In this document: positions 1 to 6,690 of the stretch, piece by piece
How the letters are laid out: each line of letters starts with the position of its first letter
Position numbering within the stretch: the first letter of the stretch is position 1
Assembly (NCBI GenBank): GCA_019417865.1
Contig: DYCW01000210.1
Location: 1-13,275, forward strand
DNA length: 13,275 nt
From: Ruminococcus sp.
GTDB lineage: Bacteria; Bacillota; Clostridia; Oscillospirales; Ruminococcaceae
Direction of reading: 5' to 3'
Notes under the pieces: generated by a model
The model's input: the letters and a program-made list of their open reading frames with translations, nothing else
What the model was told of the DNA's origin: nothing
The model's database searches: none
Program-made: the position numbers and the translations under genes

Positions 1-609
1 GAACATCCCTTTATAGACAATGGTACGGCTGGAGCAGGATACGACATAGGTTTCTGTTTCCCGCTTTTCAAATACCATTCTTGCAACATACAGCTTTCGG
101 TCAAAGGCAATACCCTTTTCACAGTCCTTCGGCTTCTTGATAAATGCCTGCATAATATGCGGCATACTCTCCAGTGCCTTAGAACCAAGAACAGATGGAT
201 TCACCGGCACTTCTCTCCAGCCGAGAAACTCCAATTTTTCTTCCTTCAATACCTGTTCAAAGGTTTTCATCGCCTTCTCATATTTTGCCTTCGTCTGTGG
301 AAAGAAAAACATGCCAATACCGTATTCCCGCTTGCCGCCAATTGGAATATTTAATTCTTTTGCGACCTTGGAAAAATAAGTGTGTGAAATTTGCAGCAGA
401 ATCCCAACACCGTCACCGGTCTTTCCTTCTGCATCCTTACCAGCTCTGTGCTCCAGTGTTTCCACAATCCGCAGTGCATTGTCCACAACACTGCGGTCAG
501 TCTCCCCTTTCATGTTAACCACGGCACCGATACCGCAGTTTTCATGCTCAAATCGTGGGTCATATAGACCCTGTGCTGGAAATGGTGCCTGTTCTCTATA
601 GTTATCCAT
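1..609 (-). CDS. gltB: Glutamate synthase large subunit, N-terminal part (cut by window edge)
   Basis: The first 203 codons are visible; the gene runs off the left edge. The product makes glutamate from glutamine and 2-oxoglutarate. This part is the class II (Ntn-type) glutamine amidotransferase domain that releases ammonia from glutamine. The start is ATG at 609-607, preceded by AAGGAG about 11 bases upstream. A 24-residue propeptide precedes Cys25 in the motif ENCGIG; in this family the propeptide is cleaved to expose the Cys as the catalytic N-terminus. Further family motifs are LEHRAGKDAEGKTGDGVG and REYGIGMFFFP. The form matches clostridial glutamate synthases better than the enterobacterial ones. 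It has its own promoter and a hairpin-containing leader, so it is separate from the queuosine operon upstream. Whether the small subunit gene follows cannot be seen. Assignment is by recognised motifs and is firm. Confidence 0.93.
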   Translation of the reverse strand, partial: MDNYREQAPFPAQGLYDPRFEHENCGIGAVVNMKGETDRSVVDNALRIVETLEHRAGKDAEGKTGDGVGILLQISHTYFSKVAKELNIPIGGKREYGIGMFFFPQTKAKYEKAMKTFEQVLKEEKLEFLGWREVPVNPSVLGSKALESMPHIMQAFIKKPKDCEKGIAFDRKLYVARMVFEKRETETYVVSCSSRTIVYKGMF

Positions 610-627
610 AAGCCTTTGCTCCTTATC

Positions 628-654
628 GTTTTTTCCCGTAGCAGACGAAAAAAC
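628..654 (-). other. Second hairpin in gltB leader
   Basis: GTTTTTTC and GAAAAAAC form an 8-pair stem, between the terminator-like hairpin at 660-703 and the gltB ribosome site. One arm is the T-tract that the terminator would need, so the two structures could compete. This is visible as an inverted repeat only; a role is inferred. Confidence 0.35.
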
Positions 655-703
655 AGAAAACGCTCGTAAAGATATGGTATATTTTCCACATCCTTACGAG
701 CGT
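641..703 (-). terminator. Terminator-like hairpin (candidate attenuator) in gltB leader
   Basis: In the minus-strand RNA, positions 703-660 form an 18-pair stem with only two G-U pairs and an 8-base A/U loop. The arms begin ACGCTCGTAAGG and end TTTACGAGCGT. The stem is followed by TTTTCTGTTTTTT. The two mismatches are G-U only when read on the minus strand, which sets its direction. It lies about 50 bases before the gltB start and about 50 bases after the expected transcript start, so it would stop gltB transcription before the gene unless relieved. The signal that relieves it is not visible. Confidence 0.7.
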
Positions 704-758
704 CATTGCTCTTCTCATTTACTTTTTATCTTCTCGCCTGTGCGAATTGACTGTATTC

Positions 759-787
759 ATTATACAGGATTCCATGCGATTTGTCAA
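759..787 (-). promoter_or_regulatory. Consensus sigma-A promoter of gltB
   Basis: On the minus strand, TTGACA (787-782) and TATAAT (764-759) are separated by exactly 17 bases. Transcription would start near 752, giving a gltB leader of about 140 bases. An A/T-rich stretch lies upstream of the -35 box, as in UP-element promoters. Confidence 0.88.
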
Positions 788-919
788 TAGTAAAATTTGA
801 TTTTTTCCTAAGAAAAATAAGTTTTTTCTTCTTTTTCTTTCTTTTTCATGTTTTCGGCTTAAAAGCAAACGAATTTCAAATAAAAAAGAATAGAAAAACG
901 GCATTTTTCACGTTTTCCA
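788..919. other. AT-rich spacer, no gene seen
   Basis: Very AT-rich DNA with T and A runs between the gltB promoter and the terminator of the queuosine operon. The only open frame, on the minus strand, is low-complexity Lys/Phe/Leu-rich and overlaps the gltB promoter, so no gene is called. Confidence 0.6.
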
Positions 920-964
920 CTTAAAAAAATAAAGCCTAAGGATGTACGCAAGCATTGCACACAT
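920..964 (-). terminator. Probable terminator of the queDE-folE-queCF operon
   Basis: In minus-strand RNA, positions 964-942 form a 10-pair stem with a 3-base loop: ATGTGTGCAA pairs with TTGCGTACAT, including two G-U pairs. A U-rich stretch (TTTATTTTTTT) follows about 10 bases later. It lies 27 bases beyond the queF stop. The gap between stem and U-tract is longer than usual, so strength is uncertain. Confidence 0.6.
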
Positions 965-991
965 GTACGTTCTTCTGCGACAATTCCAACA

Positions 992-1489
992 TTATCGATT
1001 GTCAATCGTTTCTGGATAAAGGTCATGCTGCGTCAGCCGTTCCCATGCAACCTGTTCCCACTTGGTATTTGGCATTCCATAATTGCAGTATGGATCAATG
1101 GAGATACCGCCTCTTGGCAAAAACTTTCCCCATACTTCAATATAGCGTGGGTGCATCAAGGCAATTAAGTCATTCATGATAATATTGACGCAGTCCTCAT
1201 GAAAATCACCGTGATTCCGAAAACTGAACAAATACAGCTTTAGCGATTTACTTTCTACCATAATTTTGTCCGGTACATAGGAAATATAGATGGTTGCAAA
1301 GTCCGGCTGTCCGGTAATTGGGCAAAGACTAGTAAACTCTGGGCAATTAAATTTGACAAAATAATCCCGATTCGGATGCTTATTTACAAATGTTTCGAGC
1401 ATTTGCGGTGCATAGTCACTTGGATAAGCAGTGTGTTGGTTACCCAGCAAGGTGAGATCACCAGTTTCTTCCTTTGTTCTTCCGCTCAT
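992..1489 (-). CDS. queF: NADPH-dependent 7-cyano-7-deazaguanine (preQ0) reductase
   Basis: QueF reduces the nitrile of preQ0 to the aminomethyl group of preQ1, the last free-base step of queuosine synthesis before insertion into tRNA by Tgt. The protein is 165 residues, the length of the short Bacillus-type (unimodular) enzyme. Visible residues are the catalytic Cys56 in EFTSLCPITGQPD, Asp63, His97 in DFHED, and the QueF signature ESKSLKLY at 79-86. The start chosen is ATG 1489-1487 with an AAAGGA ribosome site about 9 bases upstream. A longer open frame reaching back into queC would add 37 residues that do not look like this family. It is the last gene of the operon, 32 bases after queC. 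Assignment is firm. Confidence 0.96.
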   Translation of the reverse strand: MSGRTKEETGDLTLLGNQHTAYPSDYAPQMLETFVNKHPNRDYFVKFNCPEFTSLCPITGQPDFATIYISYVPDKIMVESKSLKLYLFSFRNHGDFHEDCVNIIMNDLIALMHPRYIEVWGKFLPRGGISIDPYCNYGMPNTKWEQVAWERLTQHDLYPETIDNR

Positions 1490-1521
1490 AAAAATGGTTC
1501 CTTTCTGTATACAGACTCTAT

Positions 1522-2202
1522 TTACCTTAACAACGGATCTTCTACGCCGTTCGCCTGAAAGGCCGCTTTCCGATCTCGGCAAGTTCCGCAAACGCCGCAC
1601 GGCTGCTCGCCACCCTCATAACAACTCCATGTCAGTTCATAAGGCACGTGCAGTTCCAGCCCCTTTTTTACAATCTCCTTCTTCGTCCACGTGACAAACG
1701 GAGCTTCTATTCGCAGCTTCTGTCCGCTTCCCTCATAAATTGCTGTCTGCATCGCTGTATTGAAAACAGTACTGCAATCTGGATAGGCATTGCCAGCTGC
1801 GTCATCTGCATGCGGTCCATAGTAAATCACTTCGCAGCCGTTGGACAATGCGACACTGGCTGCGGATGCCAAAAACAATCCATTCCGAAACGGTACATAC
1901 GTAGAAACGGGACTGCCGTTGGTCTTTTCCAGCTGTTCTGCATAACTCTCCTTTGGAATTTCCTCGGTAGATGTGGCAAGCAGGCTGCAATTGGAATCTG
2001 CAAAAATGGTCGTCAAGTCCAGCTGCTTCCACGCTACGCCATAATAAGCAACTATTTTCTGTGCTGCTGTTAATTCCTTTCTATGCTTCTGTCCATAGTA
2101 AATCGACAGTGCCAGCACTTCTTCTGCACCATATTTTTCCACTGCCAACGCCAATGCCGTTGTACTGTCCACACCACCGCTGAATAATACCATTGCTTTC
2201 AT
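1522..2202 (-). CDS. queC: 7-cyano-7-deazaguanine (preQ0) synthase
   Basis: QueC converts 7-carboxy-7-deazaguanine to preQ0 in an ATP-dependent reaction using ammonia. The 226-residue protein begins with the PP-loop ATP-binding motif SGGVDST at 8-14. Near the C-terminus are the four Cys zinc ligands Cys194, Cys202, Cys205 and Cys208 (CGVCGTC). Conserved stretches VPFRNGLF and GPHADDAAGNAYPDC are present. The ATG has a good ribosome site, AAAGGAAG, about 8 bases upstream. It lies 21 bases after folE and 32 before queF in one operon. Full length, no defects seen. Confidence 0.97.
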   Translation of the reverse strand: MKAMVLFSGGVDSTTALALAVEKYGAEEVLALSIYYGQKHRKELTAAQKIVAYYGVAWKQLDLTTIFADSNCSLLATSTEEIPKESYAEQLEKTNGSPVSTYVPFRNGLFLASAASVALSNGCEVIYYGPHADDAAGNAYPDCSTVFNTAMQTAIYEGSGQKLRIEAPFVTWTKKEIVKKGLELHVPYELTWSCYEGGEQPCGVCGTCRDRKAAFQANGVEDPLLR

Positions 2203-2223
2203 GTGTCCGCTTCCTTTCTCTTT

Positions 2224-2796
2224 TTAATCCATGACTCTTTGCTGCAACGCTGTATCTGTTTCAAATGCACCGCAAAATGTAGTAGTGGTCGTCACTGCTG
2301 GTACATTGCGAATGCCTCTTGCTGTCATACAGCTGTGAGAACCAGTAATCACCACGCCGACATCCGGTGTTTCGGCTGCCTCCATGATAATCTCTGCAAT
2401 ATCCTGCCCCAACCGTTCCTGTAATTGCAGTCGTTTTGCTGCCATATCACAAATTCTTGCCACCTTGCTCAGTCCCAACACTTTTCCATGCGGCACATAA
2501 GAAACATTGACATGCATATCATACATCAATGCCATGTGATGTTCACAGTAACTGAACACGCTGATGTCCTTAATCGTCACCACTGTCTGTCCGGCATCGG
2601 TTTCCGGCTTGGAAAACGTCTTCCCAAACATCTGTGCAATCTCATGATTGCTGTACTGCATCCCTGCAAAAACTTCTGCATACATTCTTGCCACTCGTTC
2701 CGGTGTTTCCTGTAGCCCTTCCCGATTGGGGTCCTCTCCCAATGCCTTCAAAATGCCTTTTACATGATAGGCAATTGCCTCTGTATCGATCGCCAT
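2224..2796 (-). CDS. folE: GTP cyclohydrolase I
   Basis: FolE opens the GTP ring to give 7,8-dihydroneopterin triphosphate, which feeds both folate and, through QueD, queuosine synthesis. The 190-residue protein shows the zinc site: Cys84 and His87 in SYCEHH, and Cys156 in SHSCMTARG. It also shows the family block TPERVARMY and GLSKVARICDMAAKRLQ. The start chosen is ATG 2796-2794 with AAAGGAAG just upstream; the open frame extends 30 residues further, but that part overlaps the end of queE and is unlike the family. Placement between queE and queC, 25 and 21 bases from its neighbours, implies that this copy serves the deazaguanine pathway and is controlled with it. Whether the genome has another folE cannot be told. 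Confidence 0.96.
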   Translation of the reverse strand: MAIDTEAIAYHVKGILKALGEDPNREGLQETPERVARMYAEVFAGMQYSNHEIAQMFGKTFSKPETDAGQTVVTIKDISVFSYCEHHMALMYDMHVNVSYVPHGKVLGLSKVARICDMAAKRLQLQERLGQDIAEIIMEAAETPDVGVVITGSHSCMTARGIRNVPAVTTTTTFCGAFETDTALQQRVMD

Positions 2797-2821
2797 TTCT
2801 GCCGCTTCCTTTCTTCTTATA

Positions 2822-3493
2822 TCATACACCCCGTGCCTGCGGATCCCAGATATACTTATGCAGCTGTAATTGCAACCGTACACCATTTAAACGATGCTGC
2901 ATTAAAAATGTCACAATTTCCTGTGGATCAATAGCACCGAAAACCGGACTGAAATACACATGACAGCGGTTTATTAGGTCATACTGTTCCATCAATTCCA
3001 CACTCCGCTCCAAATCTGCCTGCGAGCCGACCACCAGTTTGACGGTATCCTGCGGCTGCAACAGTGCCAGATTCTCCAGGTTCATCTGTGCTTCCATACC
3101 ACTGGACGGCAGCTTATAGTCCATCGTAAAAATGGGCCGTGGCTGTATCGCTGCAAACGGCTGTAGGGCAATGCTGCCATTTGTTTCAATTTCCAATGAC
3201 AGAGTCGATTCCGCAGTTATGGCAGCCATCAGCGTTTCCACATGGGGCGTCAGCAAAGGCTCTCCACCCGTCAATGTGACATTCCGAATACCAGTCTGCA
3301 AAATTGCCTGTACAATTTCTTCTGCTGTTTGCAGGGTATAGGAAACATCCCCCTGATTCGCCCACTGTGTGTCACAGTAACTGCAATGTAGATTACAGCC
3401 GCAAAGCCGTACGAAAACTGCCAATTCTCCGGCTCGTGTCCCCTCTCCATTGATACTAGTAAACTGTTCTGCAACCCGAAACTTTATTTCCAT
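2822..3493 (-). CDS. queE: 7-carboxy-7-deazaguanine synthase (radical SAM)
   Basis: QueE is the radical S-adenosylmethionine enzyme that contracts the ring of 6-carboxy-5,6,7,8-tetrahydropterin to 7-carboxy-7-deazaguanine. The 223-residue protein carries the iron-sulfur motif CX3CX2C at Cys33, Cys37 and Cys40 (CNLHCSYCDTQWA), the SAM-binding TGGEPLL at about 75-81, and the N-terminal signature FTSINGEGTRAG. The start follows GGAGG by about 10 bases. Only 5 bases separate it from the queD stop, so translational coupling is likely. Full length. Confidence 0.96.
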   Translation of the reverse strand: MEIKFRVAEQFTSINGEGTRAGELAVFVRLCGCNLHCSYCDTQWANQGDVSYTLQTAEEIVQAILQTGIRNVTLTGGEPLLTPHVETLMAAITAESTLSLEIETNGSIALQPFAAIQPRPIFTMDYKLPSSGMEAQMNLENLALLQPQDTVKLVVGSQADLERSVELMEQYDLINRCHVYFSPVFGAIDPQEIVTFLMQHRLNGVRLQLQLHKYIWDPQARGV

Positions 3494-3498
3494 CTGAT

Positions 3499-3921
3499 TT
3501 ATGCCTCCTCATAGGCAGCACAGTTGTCCGGCGTTTCATAAACTACCACCCGCTTTACTGGCAGACCCTGCTGTTGCAGCAACTGAAAAAAGTGCTTTGC
3601 AAAACACTCTGCTGTCGGACGAAATGGTACTGAAATCAAACGGAATTGCTCCTCCTGCAATGCCTGCACAGTCGTTTGCTGTAGCGAGCCTTCCTCATAA
3701 ATCAAAGCATGATCATAGTACTCTGCCAGCTGCCGCAGTGCTTTCTTTAGATCGCCGAAATCAATCAGCATCCCACGACAGACACCATCTGTCTGCAAAG
3801 TTTCCTGTGCTACGATCACCTCAATCGTCCAGCGATGTCCATGCAAGTTGGCACACTTTCCTTCATAACCGCTTAAAAAATGGGCACTGTCAAATGCCGC
3901 CTTTGCTTTGAGCTGATACAT
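3499..3921 (-). CDS. queD: 6-carboxy-5,6,7,8-tetrahydropterin synthase
   Basis: QueD turns 7,8-dihydroneopterin triphosphate into 6-carboxytetrahydropterin, the substrate of QueE. The 140-residue protein is of the PTPS/QueD family. Its zinc ligands are His14 (FDSAHFL), His27 and His29 (NLHGHRW). Catalytic Cys23 lies in GKCANLHGH, and the Asp70-His71 pair in YYDHALI; Glu129 in VYETP is the usual pterin-binding Glu. It is the first gene of the operon; the ATG follows AAAGGAGA by about 7 bases. The Cys and spacing fit QueD rather than eukaryotic-type 6-pyruvoyl-tetrahydropterin synthase, and the neighbours confirm this. Confidence 0.96.
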   Translation of the reverse strand: MYQLKAKAAFDSAHFLSGYEGKCANLHGHRWTIEVIVAQETLQTDGVCRGMLIDFGDLKKALRQLAEYYDHALIYEEGSLQQTTVQALQEEQFRLISVPFRPTAECFAKHFFQLLQQQGLPVKRVVVYETPDNCAAYEEA

Positions 3922-3948
3922 ATTGATTCTCCTTTTTCTATCGACACC

Positions 3949-3981
3949 AAAAAAGCGGACTTTCTTTGAAAGAAAGACCGC
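3949..3981 (-). terminator. Intrinsic terminator in the queD leader
   Basis: In minus-strand RNA, GCGGTCTTTCTTT pairs with AAAGAAAGTCCGC (one T-T mismatch), followed directly by six U. It sits between the riboswitch candidate and the queD ribosome site, about 28 bases before the start codon, so it would stop transcription before the operon rather than end a gene. Confidence 0.85.
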
Positions 3982-3984
3982 CTA

Positions 3985-4083
3985 TTTTTCCTCTATGACA
4001 ACAGACTTGCTGCCTGTCATCCAGCTTGAAATTTTGGCAGCCCTAGTTTTGTTTATCGACAGGATGGTGCAAATGAACTGTCG
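3985..4083 (-). ncRNA. Candidate preQ1 riboswitch controlling the queuosine operon
   Basis: The leader starts near 4085 and ends in the terminator at 3981-3949. In minus-strand RNA, a stem CGACAG / CTGTCG (4083-4078 with 4062-4057) closes a loop containing TTTGCACC. It is followed by the A-rich tail TAAACAAAACTAGG, the layout of preQ1-I aptamers (stem, C-containing loop, A-rich strand folding back). The loop TTTG could pair with CAAA of the tail. Next is a stem GCTGCC / GGCAGC (4041-4036 with 4014-4009). The strand GACAGG (4018-4013) can also pair with CCTGTC (4063-4058), and ATGACA (4020-4015) with TGTCAT (4000-3995), so rival folds exist. Context in front of queD is strong support. Class I versus the clostridial class III is unsettled; the 15-base loop is longer than usual for class I. 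Confidence 0.7.
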
Positions 4084-4091
4084 TTTTTTTG

Positions 4092-4120
4092 ATTATAACA
4101 CATAGAATGCCACTTGTCAA
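4092..4120 (-). promoter_or_regulatory. Consensus promoter of the queuosine operon
   Basis: On the minus strand, TTGACA (4120-4115) and TATAAT (4097-4092) are 17 bases apart. Transcription would begin near 4085, directly before the first stem of the riboswitch candidate. It lies only 10 bases from the terminator of the mannanase gene. Confidence 0.92.
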
Positions 4121-4126
4121 CTATCG

Positions 4127-4156
4127 AAAAGGAGCACACAGTTTCCCGTGTGCCCC
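4127..4156 (-). terminator. Terminator of the mannanase gene
   Basis: In minus-strand RNA, GGGGCACAC pairs with GTGTGCTCC (one G-U pair) around an 8-base loop, followed by TTTT. It lies about 47 bases after the mannanase stop and separates that gene from the queuosine operon promoter. Confidence 0.75.
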
Positions 4157-4202
4157 TTCCTCGCTTTTCTACTTTTAGAATAAATGTATATAGATCACAC
4201 CA

Positions 4203-6590
4203 TTATTCCATAACCGGCAGCTTATTGATGAGCAAGACTACGAAGTTAAGCAATGCAATACCGTCATCTTCATTCACAGTAATGGTACCATCAGCCTGGT
4301 TGCAGTTTGCATTTGTAAGTGCCTGCCCTTCCAAAGTAATTTGCTTTGCCAAATGCTTATTCAAACAAATGGAATCCAACAAGTCAACCTTACCGTCCAG
4401 ATTTATGTCACCGGTAAGACCGTCATCCGAACCAACGGTTGTAGTTGTGGTTTCAGCTGTAGTTGTGGTTTCGTCTGTATCTACTGTGGTTGCAGTTGTG
4501 GTGGTCTCTGTACCGCTGTTATCCGGAATATATGCTGCGGTCAATACAACCTTTGCCGTATCTGTTGCTTCGCCAGCTGCATCGTTTGCCCACCAAATTT
4601 GCACTTCTGCATTGTTCTGTTTCTTTGCTTCTGCGACGATTTTTGCGATTTCATTCTCATCAGTTACTTCATCCTTGCCGCTATTGTATGTAACATTAAA
4701 TGGAGCATCGTTCAAAGACACAACAGTTTCACCAGATTTAGATATTTCCCACTTGTAAGATACCCAATAATCTGTACCATCCACCGTTGCAGAAATGCCG
4801 AGACAGCCATTTGCATAAGAAACCGTTTTATCTGCATCAAAAACAAGATGTACTTCGTCACCCATTTCCTTGCTGAAGCTGATCTTATAATTGCCATTCG
4901 CCTTTTTAATGTCTGCCATAATTGCATCTTCTACCTTTGTTGTGGTAGTCGTTACAGTTGTGGTCTTGGTTGTTGAGGTTGTTGTTTGTCCTTCCTTGGT
5001 GGTAGTTGTAATCACTGTACCACCGTTATCATATAGATCCTCCGGCAACTCATCCAGTGTAATGCAGTAGTCACTCTGGTATATTTCCACCAAATCCTCT
5101 ACTTTATTGAAGGTCGGATTTGAAAGGTAGTTAGTATTCTCCGAACCGCCATCATACCATGGGCAGAAGTACAGCCAGCCAGCCTTTTCCATCTGGAAGT
5201 TTTCCAGCGTCGGAATGCTGTCGTTTTCCGCCATTGCCACCATTTTCTTGCCGCCGTACTGTTCCACCAGACTATAGAATGTCCCGCCGATGGCACTGTC
5301 ATTGTGTACCAAAACAGCGCTGCCGGTAGACCAATCTGTACAGTTGTACTTGTCATAAGCAACAAGATCTACATATTCATCACCCGGATACCAGTCAGTA
5401 GAGGTATCATATGTATAGCTGTTCCATTCCCAAATCAAGTTGTGTAGACCGTAGTCTTCTGTCAGTGTTTTGTAGGTGAGTTTCCACAGTTCCTTGTAAA
5501 CAGCAGAGCCATCCTGTCCCCACCAGAACCAGGAACCATCTTCTCCACCACCGCCTTCTGCTTCATGTAACGGACGAAGAATCAACGGTACATTGGCATC
5601 CTGCAACTTTTGAATCTGTTCTGCCAATGCCTTCAGGCAAAGCATATAGTATTCCCGTTCCTTTGTACCCTCTTCCAAAACCTTGGAAGTATCAAAGTCG
5701 GTAGCTGGTACGGTTTTTGCACCATCACTCCAGACCGCATAAGTAGCATTATTATAATCTACTGCACTACCCAATGTATAATTTGTAAAATCCTTCGGTA
5801 CTGTTACATGCCAAGAAGCGGTAATAATACCATTTTTATTTTTTACCCAATCAATCATTCTGTCAACAGTTCCATCTTCACTGCCATACAGAATATTGGC
5901 ACTATTTAGGAAATCGAACCCTCGAATCGCTGGCAATTCTCCGGTCTTTTCCTGAATATAATTAAACTCATATTCAAAGTCATGCGGACCATACATATAA
6001 ATTTCCTGTTGACCAGAAATGACATGTTTCCCATAAACGCTTGCCAGATAATTCATCAAAGACTGGGTTTCTGATGTTGCACTCTTATCAGAAAGTACGC
6101 TGCTTGCAGTCAGTTCTGGATAAACCGGTTCTGTCAGGGTCATATAGTCAAACTGTGTATAACCCCAGTAGCTGACAATTTCAATGGTATTTTCACCGGC
6201 TTTCAGCTTCACGGTTGCAACCTTAGATTCCTTAAAAGTAGACTGATTGGAAAGGGCAATGTCCGACTGCGGTGTGCCATTGATATTCATCTTTTGTGTC
6301 TTTGCTCCGTCGTCCGTTGCGTAACAAACATTCATATCGTACATGCCAGCCTTTTCCACATTGACTTTGATGGTCAATGTATCGCCCTGAGCTCTCAGAT
6401 GCACGACTTTTCCGCCGCTCGCACCTGCTGCTTCTTCTACTGCTGTAGTAGTACCAGTAATGGTACCATTCTCAAATTCATACTTGACAGCATCTGCTGC
6501 GGAACTAGAAAAAAGCGATGATAGACAAACCGCATTAACTGCCACCGTTGCTGCCAGACCAGCTGCAAATAACTTTTTGCTGTGCTTCAT
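4203..6590 (-). CDS. Secreted multidomain GH26 beta-mannanase with type I dockerin
   Basis: The 795-residue protein probably hydrolyses beta-1,4-mannan outside the cell while bound to a cellulosome scaffoldin. Domains: signal peptide about 1-32 (KK, hydrophobic core, SSSAADA); CBM35-like domain about 35-155 (YEFENG, AGMYDM, AGENTIEI, FDYMTL); GH26 about 160-520. The GH26 acid/base is Glu343 in LRPLHEAEGG and the likely nucleophile Glu455 in VAMAENDS. Thr-rich linkers lie at about 525-551 and 691-722. Between them is an unassigned beta-rich domain, about 552-690, with DYWVSYKWE and VQIWWAND, probably carbohydrate binding. The type I dockerin is about 723-795: the first calcium loop GDINLDGKVDLLD is canonical, the second (CNQADGTITVNE) degenerate. 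The start follows AAGGAGGAG. It is monocistronic, with its own promoter and terminator. Mannanase is the usual GH26 activity; substrate is inferred. Confidence 0.93.
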   Translation of the reverse strand: MKHSKKLFAAGLAATVAVNAVCLSSLFSSSAADAVKYEFENGTITGTTTAVEEAAGASGGKVVHLRAQGDTLTIKVNVEKAGMYDMNVCYATDDGAKTQKMNINGTPQSDIALSNQSTFKESKVATVKLKAGENTIEIVSYWGYTQFDYMTLTEPVYPELTASSVLSDKSATSETQSLMNYLASVYGKHVISGQQEIYMYGPHDFEYEFNYIQEKTGELPAIRGFDFLNSANILYGSEDGTVDRMIDWVKNKNGIITASWHVTVPKDFTNYTLGSAVDYNNATYAVWSDGAKTVPATDFDTSKVLEEGTKEREYYMLCLKALAEQIQKLQDANVPLILRPLHEAEGGGGEDGSWFWWGQDGSAVYKELWKLTYKTLTEDYGLHNLIWEWNSYTYDTSTDWYPGDEYVDLVAYDKYNCTDWSTGSAVLVHNDSAIGGTFYSLVEQYGGKKMVAMAENDSIPTLENFQMEKAGWLYFCPWYDGGSENTNYLSNPTFNKVEDLVEIYQSDYCITLDELPEDLYDNGGTVITTTTKEGQTTTSTTKTTTVTTTTTKVEDAIMADIKKANGNYKISFSKEMGDEVHLVFDADKTVSYANGCLGISATVDGTDYWVSYKWEISKSGETVVSLNDAPFNVTYNSGKDEVTDENEIAKIVAEAKKQNNAEVQIWWANDAAGEATDTAKVVLTAAYIPDNSGTETTTTATTVDTDETTTTAETTTTTVGSDDGLTGDINLDGKVDLLDSICLNKHLAKQITLEGQALTNANCNQADGTITVNEDDGIALLNFVVLLINKLPVME

Positions 6591-6661
6591 AAAAGCTCCT
6601 CCTTATTTGTTGTATCATATTTCCAGCAAACTGCACAATTTTCATGTACATTTTTAAGTTC

Positions 6662-6690
6662 ATTTTACTATAAAAGCAAGATACTGTCAA
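6662..6690 (-). promoter_or_regulatory. Promoter of the mannanase gene
   Basis: On the minus strand, TTGACA (6690-6685) and TAAAAT (6667-6662) are 17 bases apart. Transcription would start near 6655, giving a leader of about 65 bases. Confidence 0.8.

Noticed and set aside
719..904. Minus-strand frame of 61 codons before gltB
   Set aside because: Low-complexity, overlaps the gltB promoter at 759-787, and has no family resemblance.
1490..1600. Longer queF and folE starts (open frames extend upstream)
   Set aside because: The added residues overlap the upstream genes, do not resemble the families, and good ribosome sites precede the internal ATGs.
3923..4105. Plus-strand frame of 60 codons
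   Set aside because: It is opposite the queuosine leader; the terminator, riboswitch-like fold and promoter on the minus strand explain this stretch.
4430..4510. Repeated GTTGTAGTTGTGG-like stretch as a tandem repeat or CRISPR
   Set aside because: It is the coding of a Thr-rich linker with irregular units; no spacers of fixed length.
4341..4976. Cys-rich plus-strand open frame of 211 codons
   Set aside because: It lies opposite the Thr-linker region of the mannanase. Repeated Thr codons read backwards give Cys, Gly and Val; no ribosome site.
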